Origin: Blastococcus sp. PRF04-17
GTDB taxonomy: Bacteria; Actinomycetota; Actinomycetes; Mycobacteriales; Geodermatophilaceae
NCBI RefSeq assembly: GCF_023016265.1
Contig: NZ_CP095412.1
Span: 1,426,001-1,490,000 of the forward strand
Direction of reading: 5' to 3'
Length of the DNA stretch: 64,000 bases
The stretch's first letter is position 1; every line of letters begins with the position of its first letter. Both the position numbers and the translations under genes were made by a program. Below, piece after piece: positions 8,868-17,703 of the stretch. Under the pieces are notes generated by a model that was not told the DNA's origin, did no database searches, and worked only from the letters and a program-made list of their open reading frames with translations.

Positions 8868-9719
8868 GTGCGCTTCGGTGTGTCGCTCCCCTGCTTCGGC
8901 ACGGACGTCGACGCGGCGGTGATCGCCGACTGGGCGCACACCGCCGAAGCCGCAGGCTGGGACGGCTTCTTCCTCTGGGACCACCTGTTCGCCTTCGCGG
9001 ACGGCCCCATCGACGTCGTCGACCCGTGGATCGCGCTCACTGCGGCCGCCTGCGCGACGAGCCGGATCCGACTGGGCACGCTCGTGACTCCCCTTCCTCG
9101 CCGTCGGCCCGTGGTGGTCGCCCGCCAGACCGTCACCCTCGACCGGCTCAGCGGCGGGCGGCTGACCCTCGGAGTGGGCAGCGGCGCCTTCCCGTTCGAG
9201 TGGGACTACGTCGGCGAGGAAGGCGACCACCGCACCCGCGGCGAGATGCTCGACGAGCACCTCGACCTCCTGGACCGGCTGTGGACCGGCGAGCCCGTGC
9301 GTCACGAGGGCCGGCACTACCGCGCCGCGGGGCCCGAGTGGTCCGCCATCTGCTACCCGCCGCCGCTGCAGCGGCCGCGCGTCCCCGTGTGGGTCGGCGG
9401 TTCGTGGCCGGGCACCCGGCCCTTCGTGCGAGCAGCCCGCTGGGACGGCGTCGTACCCATGCGGGACGGCCCGTGGGAGGTCGCCCACACGGCGGCCGTG
9501 GCCGCCCGTATGAGGGAGCTGCGGGGCGATCTGACCGGCTTCGACATCGCCGTTCCCGGGGAGAGCAGCGGCAGCGACGCCGCCCGCGGGGAGCTGCACG
9601 CCGCGCACGCCGACGCGGGTGCGACCTGGTGGATCGAGGCCGTCCACCCATGGCGGACCGACCTCCCCGACCGCGACTGGGTCCACGTCGCCCGTGGACG
9701 GCTCGAGGCAGGGCCCTGA
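8868..9719 (+). CDS. LLM-class flavin-dependent oxidoreductase
   Basis: 283 aa, luciferase-like TIM barrel. The N-terminus MRFGVSLPCFGTDVDA, GWDGFFLWDHLF, the strand TSRIRLGTLVTPLPRRRPVV, and RLSGGRLTLGVGSGAFPFEWDYVGE are the classic LLM motifs for flavin or F420 binding. The C-terminal part is shorter than usual. GTG start at 8868. It is the first chromosomal gene after the tRNA scar and stands alone. Whether it uses FMN or F420, and the substrate, cannot be told. Confidence 0.85.
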   Translation: MRFGVSLPCFGTDVDAAVIADWAHTAEAAGWDGFFLWDHLFAFADGPIDVVDPWIALTAAACATSRIRLGTLVTPLPRRRPVVVARQTVTLDRLSGGRLTLGVGSGAFPFEWDYVGEEGDHRTRGEMLDEHLDLLDRLWTGEPVRHEGRHYRAAGPEWSAICYPPPLQRPRVPVWVGGSWPGTRPFVRAARWDGVVPMRDGPWEVAHTAAVAARMRELRGDLTGFDIAVPGESSGSDAARGELHAAHADAGATWWIEAVHPWRTDLPDRDWVHVARGRLEAGP

Positions 9720-9886
9720 GCGCTCGGCAGGCGGTCACGGCGAGTCACACCGACATCGCTTCTCGACGAGCACGCGCCGACCGGCGGGCCCGACCGGGTG
9801 AACACGGCGTCCGGTGGTGACCAGTTCGGTAGACCGGCCCCTCCGACGGCCCCAAGGTTGCAGACCGGACCGGATCGAAATCGGGG

Positions 9887-10966
9887 GTGAGCGCCCTGGG
9901 CAGGCATTGCGCACCGCGTCGCCCCTTTCCGATGATCCCGTTCCTCGGCGGCAGTGCGAGCGCGCTCACCGTGGCCTCGCTCGTGGCGCTGGTGCAGACC
10001 ACCGCCGTGGCCGACGACGGTCGCACCGCCTTGGCGCTCTCCTCGATCGCCCAGGTCGCGGAACCGGTGCCCCCGGACGAGCAGTGGTCGCCACCCGGAC
10101 CACTGGCCATCCCGTCGATCGGCGTGGTCGATCCGAGGCTCGACGACTGGTACGGGCCGACCGGCGTCTCGATGCTCCCGGCCTCGATCTCGACCTTCGT
10201 CGCTGCGCCCCTCCCGGCCACGCCTCCCTACGTCCCGCTGGCCGTCCCCGCTCCGCCTCCCGCCCCGACGGGTGCGGTGACGCCGGGGGCACCGACGCCG
10301 AAGCCGACCACTCCGGGCGCGCAGCCCGCCGGCACGCAGACACCGGGGACCAAGACACCGGGGACCGAGACACCGGGGACCGAGACACCGGGGACCGAGA
10401 CACCGGGGACCGAGACCCCGGGGACCGAGACCCCGGGGACCGAGACTCCCGGGACCGAGACCCCGGGCAACGAAACACCGACCGAGCCGACCGAGCCGAC
10501 CCAGCCGACCGAGCCGACCCAGCCGACCCAACCGACCGAGCCGACCCAACCGACCGAGCCGACCCAACCGACCGAGCCGACCCAACCGACCGAGCCGACC
10601 CAACCGACCGAGCCGACCCAGCCGACCGAGCCGACCGAGCCGACCGAGCCGACGGAGCCGACGGAGCCGAGCGACCCTCCGGTGACCTGCACACCGGCGG
10701 AGCCCGAGGGTGACGCCGAACCCCTGCCGGTCGGCGAGGGCACCCTTCCCGAGGTCGAGCCGGGGGCCCCGACCGACCCGGTCGACCCGACGGAACCGCC
10801 CTGCCTGCCGCCGTGCGAGGCCGAGGAGTCCGTGGGCGACGCCGGGGGCACGCCGCCCGCCGACGACATGGCGGCCGAGCCCGCCGTGGAGCCGGCGGAC
10901 CCGGCGGAGCCGCCCACCTGCACCGAGGAGCCGGTGACCGAGCCGGCCACGGTCGTCGTCCCGTAG
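9887..10966 (+). CDS. Exported Thr/Pro/Glu-repeat protein
   Basis: 359 aa. A hydrophobic segment (ALTVASLVALVQTTAVADDG, about residues 25-44) looks like a signal peptide with AVA/DD cleavage. A Pro-rich linker is followed by about nine TPGTE pentapeptides and then about fifteen PTEPTQ/PTEP units. The C-terminal 110 residues are acidic and Pro-rich with five or six cysteines. Codons keep a strong GC3 pattern in this frame, which rules out the long opposite-strand frames of Leu-Gly-Arg. An ATG at 9932 is an alternative start. It probably forms an extended, possibly glycosylated, surface stalk. No catalytic domain is visible. Confidence 0.7.
   Translation: MSALGRHCAPRRPFPMIPFLGGSASALTVASLVALVQTTAVADDGRTALALSSIAQVAEPVPPDEQWSPPGPLAIPSIGVVDPRLDDWYGPTGVSMLPASISTFVAAPLPATPPYVPLAVPAPPPAPTGAVTPGAPTPKPTTPGAQPAGTQTPGTKTPGTETPGTETPGTETPGTETPGTETPGTETPGTETPGNETPTEPTEPTQPTEPTQPTQPTEPTQPTEPTQPTEPTQPTEPTQPTEPTQPTEPTEPTEPTEPTEPSDPPVTCTPAEPEGDAEPLPVGEGTLPEVEPGAPTDPVDPTEPPCLPPCEAEESVGDAGGTPPADDMAAEPAVEPADPAEPPTCTEEPVTEPATVVVP
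10340..10672 (+). repeat. In-frame minisatellite: 15-bp TPGTE units then 9-18-bp PTEPTQ units
   Basis: From about 10340 to 10470 the unit is a near-identical 15-mer (ACACCGGGGACCGAG). From about 10480 to 10672 the unit is CCGACCGAG / CCGACCCAG. Units keep the reading frame, so copy number can change without frameshift. Assembly of this array from short reads may be unreliable. Confidence 0.85.
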
Positions 10967-11015
10967 CCGGCCGGGGCCGCCGGGCTCTGGCCGACCGACG
11001 GCGGGGAGCCGCCGG

Positions 11016-12305
11016 TCACCAGAGGGACATCGACCGCTCGAAGATGCCGGCGATGTCCTCCTCGGTCACCGCACGCGGGCTCGTGGCGAGCAGCCGCTGC
11101 TGCTTCATCGTCCCCTCGACCAGAGCGGGGATGTCTCCCCGGTCGAAGCCCACCGCGCCGAGGCCGTCGGGGATGCCGATGTCGCGCATCAGATCGGTGA
11201 GCACCAGGGGCAGGAACTCCTCCGGTTCGGTCGGCAGCCCGGCGTTGGGCGCGAGCAGCTGCGCCGCCCGGACGTGCCGTTCCGGCGAGGCTTCGAAGGT
11301 GAACCGGAAAGCCTCCGGCGCGGTCAGGGCGACCGACATCCCGTGCGGCACCAGCGGCTCGTCGCCGGGGTAGTCGTCGGGGTGGAAGCCCTTCACCTGG
11401 CCGGCGATCGGATAGGCGTTGGCGTGCGGGATGTGCACGCCGGCGTTGCCGAAGCCCATGCCGGCGAACGTCGCGGCCATCGCCATGTCGCCGCGCGCGT
11501 CGGGGTCGTCGCCGTGGCGCACCGCCCGACGGAACGACCCGGCCAGCAGGCTCAGCGACTTCTCCGCCCACATGTCGGAGATCGGGTTGGACCCGCAGTA
11601 GGGCACCCGCTGCTCCGGCGTCTTGCGCTCGTAGGTCGTGTACCAGCGGGCGGTGTAGCTCTCCAGCGCGTGGCAGAGGATGTCCATGCCCGACGCCGCG
11701 GTCACCATCGGCGGCTGGCTGAAGGTCAGCGCCGGGTCGATGACGGCCATCGTCGGCCGCAGCCGCGCATGGCTGATGCCGGTCTTCACCTTGAGCGAGA
11801 GCACGTCCAGCACGCAGATGGTGGTGCTCTCCGACCCGGTGCCCGTCGTCGTCGGGACGGCGACCAGCGGCCGCAGCGGCTCCGACGGGGCCTGCCCCTT
11901 GCCGACCGGGACGTTGATGTAGTCCATCAGCTCGCCGGGATTGGTGGTCAGCAGGTTGATCGCCTTGGCCGTGTCGATCGCCGAGCCCCCGCCGACCGCC
12001 ACGTACGCGTCCCACGGCCCGGACGAGCGGGCCGCCTCGACCGCGGCGGTGAGGCTCTCGTCGGTCGGCTCCACGTGGACCCCGTCGAACACCTGCGCCT
12101 CGATGCCGAACCGGGACATCTGCTCGGCCACCCGCTGCGGATGCCCCGTCGCCGCCACGCCGGCGTCGGTGATCACCAGCACCCGGCCCACCCCGTACCG
12201 GCTCAGGTCGAAGCCGATCTCGTCGGAGGCGCCGGAGCCGAACTTCAGCTGCGGCGCGCCGTAGGTGAACACCGACTCGGGGTCCGCGGGCAGGTCCAGG
12301 CTCAT
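11016..12305 (-). CDS. Hydroxyacid-oxoacid transhydrogenase (iron-containing alcohol dehydrogenase family)
   Basis: 429 aa. It has the Fe-ADH fold: AVGGGSAIDTAKA nucleotide loop, PTTTGTGSE, and metal-ligand region D..MDILCHALE / GFGNAGVHIPHANAYP. The internal stretch PYCGSNPISDMW is characteristic of the HOT (ADHFE1-like) branch, which couples 4-hydroxybutyrate oxidation to 2-oxoglutarate reduction using a bound nicotinamide. Start ATG 12305 with GGAAGGGA ribosome site. It lies upstream of nothing on its strand and downstream of a DHFR-like gene. The family branch is a firm call; the in vivo substrate is inferred. Confidence 0.85.
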   Translation of the reverse strand: MSLDLPADPESVFTYGAPQLKFGSGASDEIGFDLSRYGVGRVLVITDAGVAATGHPQRVAEQMSRFGIEAQVFDGVHVEPTDESLTAAVEAARSSGPWDAYVAVGGGSAIDTAKAINLLTTNPGELMDYINVPVGKGQAPSEPLRPLVAVPTTTGTGSESTTICVLDVLSLKVKTGISHARLRPTMAVIDPALTFSQPPMVTAASGMDILCHALESYTARWYTTYERKTPEQRVPYCGSNPISDMWAEKSLSLLAGSFRRAVRHGDDPDARGDMAMAATFAGMGFGNAGVHIPHANAYPIAGQVKGFHPDDYPGDEPLVPHGMSVALTAPEAFRFTFEASPERHVRAAQLLAPNAGLPTEPEEFLPLVLTDLMRDIGIPDGLGAVGFDRGDIPALVEGTMKQQRLLATSPRAVTEEDIAGIFERSMSLW

Positions 12306-12357
12306 CGAGTTCCCTTCCGGCTGGCCGCGTCGTCGCGGCCGGGCGCCCTCGAAGCTG

Positions 12358-12930
12358 TCACACGGGCGGGCCGGACACCACACGGTGGCGGAGGAAGACC
12401 GTTCCCGCGTCGAACCGGCGGTCCTCGACCAGCTCGAGCTCGAGCCGGACGTCGTCCGGGAGTGCCCGGGTGCCCCCGCCCACGAGCACCGGGACCAGGA
12501 ACAGCTGGAGCTCGTCGACCAGCCCGGCCCGGAACGCCGAGGCCGCGAGGTCCGGCCCGCCGACGGCGAGCGGCGCCTGCGCCGACTCCTTGAGCGCCCG
12601 GACGGCGGCCGGGTCGAACTCCCGCTCCAGCCGGGTGCGCGGCGCGGACACCGAGTCCAGCGTCCGCGAGTACACGATCTTGTCGATGGACTGCCAGATG
12701 CGGGTGAAGTCCTCCTCGACCGGTTCCCCGCTGCCGTCGGTGGCGGCGGTCTCCCAGTACTGCATGAGCGCGTACGTCCGCCGCCCGATCAGCTGGATGC
12801 CGAGCGGCCGCGACAGATCGTTGACGAAGGCGTGCACCTGCTCGTCGGGTGCCGCCCAGCCGAACTCGCCGTCGGCGTCGGCGACGTAGCCGTCGAGCGA
12901 GCAGATGGCCATGTAGACGAGCTCGGCCAC
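12358..12930 (-). CDS. Dihydrofolate-reductase/RibD-C-like protein
   Basis: 190 aa. It opens VYMAICSLDGYVADADGEFGW, then GRRTYALMQYW, KIVYSRTLDSV, PLAVGGPDLAASAF, and VPVLVGGGTRALP. These are the hallmarks of the RibD C-terminal/DHFR-like family, which reduces a pterin- or pyrimidine-like substrate with NADPH. Start GTG 12930 with an AGAGGACC ribosome site. It is transcribed divergently from the kinase. True DHFR residues are not all present, so it is the YwjB/YyaP type of unknown substrate. Confidence 0.8.
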   Translation of the reverse strand: MAELVYMAICSLDGYVADADGEFGWAAPDEQVHAFVNDLSRPLGIQLIGRRTYALMQYWETAATDGSGEPVEEDFTRIWQSIDKIVYSRTLDSVSAPRTRLEREFDPAAVRALKESAQAPLAVGGPDLAASAFRAGLVDELQLFLVPVLVGGGTRALPDDVRLELELVEDRRFDAGTVFLRHRVVSGPPV

Positions 12931-12995
12931 GTGCGAGGTCCTCTCTGCCGGGTGGTCGCCGGTAGCTTGGCGCATCCAGCGGGTAGGGAGCCGCC

Positions 12996-14200
12996 GTGAG
13001 CGCCGACACGGGACCCCAGACACGACTGGTCGCCGGCCGGTACGCGCTCGGCGAGGTGCTCGGACGGGGCGGCATGGGCACCGTCTGGCTGGCGACCGAC
13101 ACCGTGCTCGAGCGGCGGGTCGCGCTCAAGGAGCTCACCTTCTCCATGGACCTGTCCGCCGAGGAGCGCACGATCCTGCGGGAGCGGACGATGCGCGAGG
13201 CCCGCGCCGCGGCCCGGCTCGACCACCCGCGGGTGGCCCGCGTCTTCGACGTGGTGGAGGAGCAGGGCAAGCCGTGGCTGGTCATGGAGCACGTCCCCTC
13301 GCGCAGCCTGCAGGACGTCGTCGAGGAGCAGGGACCGCTGCCGCCGCACGCGGTCGCCCGGATCGGGCTCGACGTCCTGGAGGCCCTCGACGCGGCGCAC
13401 CAGGCCGGCATCGTGCACCGCGACGTGAAGCCGGCCAACGTGCTGGTCGACGGCGCCGGCCGCGCCTGCCTCACCGACTTCGGCATCGCCACCACCACCG
13501 GCGACTCCAGCCTGACCACGCACGGCGCGCTCATCGGGTCGCCGTCCTACATGGCGCCGGAGCGGGCCAACGGCGAGGAGCCCCGGCCGGAGGTCGACCT
13601 GTGGTCGCTGGGCGCGACGCTCTACGCCGCGGTCGAGGGCCGGCCGCCGTTCGACAAGGGCGAGGCGATGGCGACGCTCATGTCGGTGGTCTCCGAGCAC
13701 CCCGCGCCCATGCTCCGGGCGGGCCCGCTCGAGCCGGTGCTGCGCGGGCTGCTCACCAAGGCGCCCGCTGCGCGCGCCACGGCGGCGCAGGCACGCCGCG
13801 ACCTGCAGGCCGTGCTCGCCGGGTCCCCGCCGGGCGGTCCTCCACCGCCGCGGACGGCCCAGCCTCCCCGCCCGCGCCGGGCGGGGTGGCCGGCGAGAAT
13901 CTCGTGCGGCTCGATTCCGCGGACCTGCGGGCCCTCGCCTCGGCGTCCAAGGCCTTGCTGGGCTCGGTCGCCCGCGACGCCGCCAGTCACCTCGCCGAGC
14001 ACCGCCGCGAGCGGAAGACCAGGGACCGGCAGTCGGAGGGACGTCGTCCGCCGATGGGCGCGGCGCCGCCGGCACCACCGCGGCGACGTCGGTTCAAGCG
14101 CCGCTGGGTCGTCGTCCCGGTGCTGGTGACCGTGGCACTAGTGGTCGTCGCCATCGGCGGCGCCGTGCTCGCCCTCGCGTGGTTCCTCGGGCTGCTCTGA
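12996..14200 (+). pseudogene. Ser/Thr protein kinase (PknB-like) with C-terminal TM helix; one frameshift in the linker
   Basis: About 401 aa after restoring one base near 13831-13840. Kinase motifs are complete: G-loop GRGGMGTVW (23-31), K45, HRDVKPAN at 141-148, DFG at 161-163 and an APE-like MAPE. After the shift the frame continues with a Pro/Ala linker, LVRLDSADLRALASASKALL, a basic stretch and a single TM helix (VVVPVLVTVALVVVAIGGAV), then stops at 14200 with almost no extracellular part. This organisation fits actinobacterial membrane kinases. Catalytic competence looks intact; only the linker is shifted, so a sequencing error is the simplest explanation. GTG start at 12996. Confidence 0.75.
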
Positions 14201-14203
14201 CCG

Positions 14204-15226
14204 TCAGCGGCCGGTGGGGACGTCGATCCGCCGGGTCGCCACGTAGTAGAGCGTCGTCCCCTCGTCGACGGGGACGTCCCACGGCGGGCTGACCACGAGT
14301 CCGTCACCCCCGCGGAGCGCGAGCAGCGTGGCCCCGAAGGTGCGGCCGAACCAGGTCTGGCAGTCACCGACCGTCCGGTGCGGAAAGCCCGCGGGCACGC
14401 GCATCGAGTACGTGTTGCCGTGTCCGCCGCTGCTCATCAGGTCGTTGTAGACCTGCGTGAGGCCGGGGTCGTTGGCCTCCTCGGACAGCAGGAACGGCAT
14501 GTGCCACTGGACGACCTGCACGTGCTCGTTCACGTAGCGCAGGTTCTCCCGCCGGCCCAGGTCGCGCACCGCCGCCACCAGGTGGATGTCCGGGTTGGCG
14601 TGGTCCACGGCCACCGCGATGGCGAGGGTCTCGTTGTCGTCGCGGCCGTCGATGACCGCCGTCCGTGCCGCCGGGACCCCCGCCCGCGACATGACGTCCT
14701 CGTGGGTGAGGTCGCCGCGGACGAAGTGCACGGCGGGGTTGTCCGGCATCGGGTTCTCGGGCACGTCGTCCCAGGCGCACAGGGCCACCTGGAAGCCGTT
14801 CTCCGCGGTGAGCTCGGCGACGATCCGCTCGGTGCGGCCGGGCCAGTAGCCCAGCAGCACCACGTGGTCGGACAACTCCAGGGGGATCACACCTCTCAAG
14901 CGCCTGCCCCGGACCGACTGCAGGGCGTTGGCCAGCTGGGTGAACAGCAGGGTGAGCGTCACGATCCCGCCGACGATCACGTAGCTGCCGACGAGGCGCC
15001 CGGCCGTGCTCACCGGGAAGACGTCGCCGTAGCCGACCGTCGCCGACGTCACGACGAAGTACCACCAGTACGTCGCGGGGTGCGCGATGCCGCTGCCGGC
15101 CGGCTCGACGAGCCACATCACCAGCCAGCTGCTCAGGAACACGAAGGTCGCCACCGCCAGGGGCAGCCGCCAGCCCTGCAGCCTCACCCGCAGGAAGCGG
15201 GACAGGCGGTAGAGCAGGAACGGCAC
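14204..15226 (-). CDS. Potassium channel with RCK (TrkA-N) domain
   Basis: 340 aa. Two TM helices (about 22-42 and 75-98) flank the pore helix and the selectivity filter TVGYGD at 63-68. A Rossmann RCK domain follows (HVVLLGYWPGRTERIVAEL, VHFVRGDLTHEDVM, then the acidic DGRDDNETLAIAVAV), and a C-terminal RCK-C-like part. It is a 2-TM MthK/Kch-type channel gated by ligand or nucleotide. GTG start at 15226. The 3' end lies 4 bases from the convergent kinase stop. Confident family call. Confidence 0.9.
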   Translation of the reverse strand: MPFLLYRLSRFLRVRLQGWRLPLAVATFVFLSSWLVMWLVEPAGSGIAHPATYWWYFVVTSATVGYGDVFPVSTAGRLVGSYVIVGGIVTLTLLFTQLANALQSVRGRRLRGVIPLELSDHVVLLGYWPGRTERIVAELTAENGFQVALCAWDDVPENPMPDNPAVHFVRGDLTHEDVMSRAGVPAARTAVIDGRDDNETLAIAVAVDHANPDIHLVAAVRDLGRRENLRYVNEHVQVVQWHMPFLLSEEANDPGLTQVYNDLMSSGGHGNTYSMRVPAGFPHRTVGDCQTWFGRTFGATLLALRGGDGLVVSPPWDVPVDEGTTLYYVATRRIDVPTGR

Positions 15227-15302
15227 GGTGGACCCCCGGGACGGCGGACGGACGAGGCAAGCTACCGTCCCCGCACCGTCACGGGTGTGCGGGCCGTCGT
15301 AG

Positions 15303-15862
15303 TCAGCCGACCGGCGTGCCCGCCCGTGGCGTCGTCGCGTGGCGTCCGCGGCGCAGGTGCAGCCGCTCCCGGTGGGCCTCCGGGGAGTGGACGACGGTCA
15401 CCGGGCAGGAGGCGTGCAGCGCGCAGTGCATGCTGACCGAGCCCAGCAGCATGCTGGCGAAGCCGCCGTGACCGCGACTGCCCACGACCAGCAGGTCGGC
15501 GCCGTGCGACGCCCCGATCAGGACGTCGGCCGCTACGCCCATCACCGCGTGCAGCCGGACGACCGGGCCCGGCGTGGGCCCTTCCGCGACGATGTCGTCG
15601 ACGAAGGCGCGCAGGCGGTCGAGGGCGGCGGTGCGGACCTGCTCGACCTGGCCGGTGTCGACGGCGTAGAAGTCCATCCAGGCGTCGGGTGGGCGAAAGG
15701 CGGTCACCGCCTCCACCGGGACCCCCGCCGTGCGGCGTCCTCGAGCGCGAACAGTAGCGCCGCGCGCGCACCGGGCGAGAAGTCGATCCCGGCGACCACC
15801 CGTGGTCCCCGGTCCTCGCGCTGGTCGTCGACCACGACGACCGGCTCGGCCTGCTGGGTCAT
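15303..15862 (-). pseudogene. Universal stress protein (UspA family), one frameshift
   Basis: About 186 aa if the CCCCC run at 15722-15726 is one base short. The first frame gives MTQQAEPVVVVDDQRE..VVAGIDFSPGARAALLFALEDAARRG. The second continues VPVEAVTAFRPPDAWMDFY and ends with the ATP-binding loop GASHGADLLVVGSRGHGGFASMLLGSVSMHCALHASCPVTVV, which is the G-2x-G-9x-G(S/T) signature. Starts at ATG 15862, overlapping the stop of the next upstream Usp-like gene by 4 bases, so the two are co-translated. Confidence 0.75.
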
Positions 15863-16167
15863 GACGCCACCTCCTCCGAGGGCACGACGAGCAGCTCGGC
15901 ACCGGTGCGGGCTGCCACCTCCGCCAGGGTCACCGGCCAGGTCACCGCCGCGACCCGCGTGCGGCCGTGGACGCCGGTCTCCGCGGCGGCCTGATCCACC
16001 ATGGCGGCGAGCGCTGCCTCCATCTCCCCGAGTCCCTCGTCGGGCAGCGCCGGATCGCCGGACCACACGGTGACGGCGAGCAGGGTGGCGTCGCGGCGCT
16101 CGGCTTCGCGCAGCGCCCACAGCAGCGCCTGGTAGCCGCCGTCGGAGGGCCGCACGTCGACGAGCAC
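15859..16167 (-). CDS. Usp-like small protein
   Basis: 102 aa. VLVDVRPSDGGYQALLWALREAERRDATLLAVTVWS is the first half of a Usp fold, and AEVAARTGAELLVVPSEE resembles the end, but the ATP-binding loop is missing. The frame is open further upstream (LEATERASGAPADAADRPL), so the true start may be earlier or in a shifted frame. Couples to the following Usp through an ATGA overlap. Probably a non-ATP-binding partner Usp. Confidence 0.55.
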   Translation of the reverse strand: MLVDVRPSDGGYQALLWALREAERRDATLLAVTVWSGDPALPDEGLGEMEAALAAMVDQAAAETGVHGRTRVAAVTWPVTLAEVAARTGAELLVVPSEEVAS

Positions 16168-16382
16168 CAGCGGCCGGTCGGCAGCGTCGGCCGGCGCGCC
16201 CGAGGCACGCTCCGTCGCCTCGAGGATCCTCCGCCTCCGCCTCCGGCACCAGAGGCCGGGGCGCGGCGGCGACGGTCGCCGGTCGCGTGCCCGGCCGCAG
16301 TCGAGGTGGGTGAACTCGAATCCCTCGGGGCTGCTCGGCTCCTGACGTCACGCCGCCATGACGATCGACGACACGTCGGCGG

Positions 16383-16652
16383 TCAGCGCGCGGAGCTCAG
16401 CGACCGGTTCACCGCGCTGATGCGCGCGCACTCGGGGCAGGCGGTCCGGCCGACGCCGACCCGCTCCCACTTCTGGGACCCCCAGACCTGGACGATCGCG
16501 CCGCACACGGCGAGCTCGACCTCCCCGTCGAGCTCGGCCGGCGGGCGGTGCGCCTCGACCGCGTGCCAGGGGTGCACGGCCTCGGCCGGCCGGCCGCGCG
16601 ACCAGCGGTCCGGCCGGGCGAAACCCACGGCGTAGCTGTTCACGATCAACAT
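16383..16652 (-). CDS. Small putative zinc-ribbon protein
   Basis: 89 aa. Two cysteine pairs are suggested: a lone C near CGAIVQVWG and CPEC in RTACPECARI, together with H residues in VHPWHAVEAH. The spacing recalls short actinobacterial DUF3039-type zinc proteins. ATG at 16652 has a CGGGGC ribosome-like site. Role unknown. Confidence 0.5.
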   Translation of the reverse strand: MLIVNSYAVGFARPDRWSRGRPAEAVHPWHAVEAHRPPAELDGEVELAVCGAIVQVWGSQKWERVGVGRTACPECARISAVNRSLSSAR

Positions 16653-16751
16653 GTGCCCCGAGTCACAGGCGGGCAATCACCACGATCGAGCGAATGCAGA
16701 CGATCCCGGGCAGCCGCGTGTGCGCAGCCGCCTGGAGGGAAACAAAGGCTC

Positions 16752-17330
16752 ATGACCGATACCGACCGCGACGTCGTCGACCTGCTCTCCGCCGACCACC
16801 GCGAGTTCGACCGCATCTTCACCGAGCTCGAGCAGCTCATCGGCAAGCAGGATCAGGACGCCGTCCGCCGCAAGCGTGAGCTGGTCGACGAGGTGACCAT
16901 CGGCCTGGTCAAGCACTCCGTCGCGGAGGAGACCCAGGTCTATCCGCGGGTGGAGAAGGAGCTCGACCAGGAGGAGGCGGAGCACTCCAAGGAGGAGCAC
17001 GCCGAGGCCGAGGAGACCATGAAGCGCCTGGAGCGCATGGACGCCGACGACCCGGAGTTCGACGCGGCCGTCACGGAGCTGATCCGCGAGATCCGCCACC
17101 ACGTCGAGCACGAGGAGGGCCGCATGTTCGCCGAGCTCCGCGCGCGGTTCAGCCGCGAGGAGCTCGTGCAGATGGCCGGCCAGGTCGAGATGGTCAAGAA
17201 GATCGCTCCCACCCGGGCGCACCCGATGACGCCCAACGAGGCCGGGGTCCGCCTCGCGGTCGGCCCCGTCGCGAGCTTGCTGGACCACCTCCGGGACGCC
17301 GTCAGCGGTCGCGGGAAGCACAGCGGCTGA
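16752..17330 (+). CDS. Hemerythrin HHE cation-binding domain protein
   Basis: 192 aa. Metal-ligand motifs of HHE proteins are clear: DHREFDRIF near the start, KHSVAEETQVYPRVE, and HHVEHEEGRMFAELR, giving the H..HxxxE..HxxxH/E pattern for a di-iron centre. A strongly acidic middle and a Lys/Gly-rich end follow. ATG at 16752 is preceded by GAGGGAAAC and AAAGG. Such proteins bind O2 or sense oxidative or nitrosative stress. It sits beside Usp genes, a general-stress context. Confidence 0.85.
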   Translation: MTDTDRDVVDLLSADHREFDRIFTELEQLIGKQDQDAVRRKRELVDEVTIGLVKHSVAEETQVYPRVEKELDQEEAEHSKEEHAEAEETMKRLERMDADDPEFDAAVTELIREIRHHVEHEEGRMFAELRARFSREELVQMAGQVEMVKKIAPTRAHPMTPNEAGVRLAVGPVASLLDHLRDAVSGRGKHSG

Positions 17331-17397
17331 CCGCCCCCTGGGGCCGCCCGCCGCGTTACCGTCGTAGGACGGTCGCGCGGAAGGAGGCCCTCCGGGC

Positions 17398-17703
17398 ATG
17401 GATCCGATCAGCCTGCTGGTGGGCGGCGCGCTGATGGCCGCCGGTTTCCTGGCGGGACGGGTGGGGCGGCGCCGCCCCGCCCCGCCGGCCCCGGCGACGC
17501 CGGTCTGCGGCTGCGGCCACGCGCTGAGCCAGCACGACCGCGAGACCTCGACCTGCTACGCGGAGCTGCGCCGCGACCAGTTCGACCGGCGGGGCCGCTG
17601 GGCCGGCCACACCTGGGTGCCGTGCACGTGTCGGCAGTACGTCGGTCCGCGGCCGATCGACGAGGTGTTCGCGCCCCGACTGCTGCCGCCGGCCGTCGAC
17701 TGA
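17398..17703 (+). CDS. Small membrane-anchored Cys/His protein
   Basis: 101 aa. One N-terminal TM helix (ISLLVGGALMAAGFLAGRVG), then CGCGHALSQHDRETSTCY and PCTCRQY, a likely metal site of CxC/H/C/CxC type. ATG 17398. Its TGA overlaps the next ATG by one base (TGATG), so it is translationally coupled to the hydrolase. Family not recognised. Confidence 0.65.
   Translation: MDPISLLVGGALMAAGFLAGRVGRRRPAPPAPATPVCGCGHALSQHDRETSTCYAELRRDQFDRRGRWAGHTWVPCTCRQYVGPRPIDEVFAPRLLPPAVD

Noticed and set aside
8868-9719. Membership of this LLM gene in the F420 system at 41-64 kb
   Set aside because: It is 32 kb away, has no CTRGCATGCTAG site nearby and shows no F420-specific context.
9353-10603. Long minus-strand frame of repeated Gly-Arg-Leu opposite the Thr/Pro/Glu-repeat gene
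   Set aside because: It is the complement of the minisatellite, lacks any domain, and codon third positions favour the plus frame.
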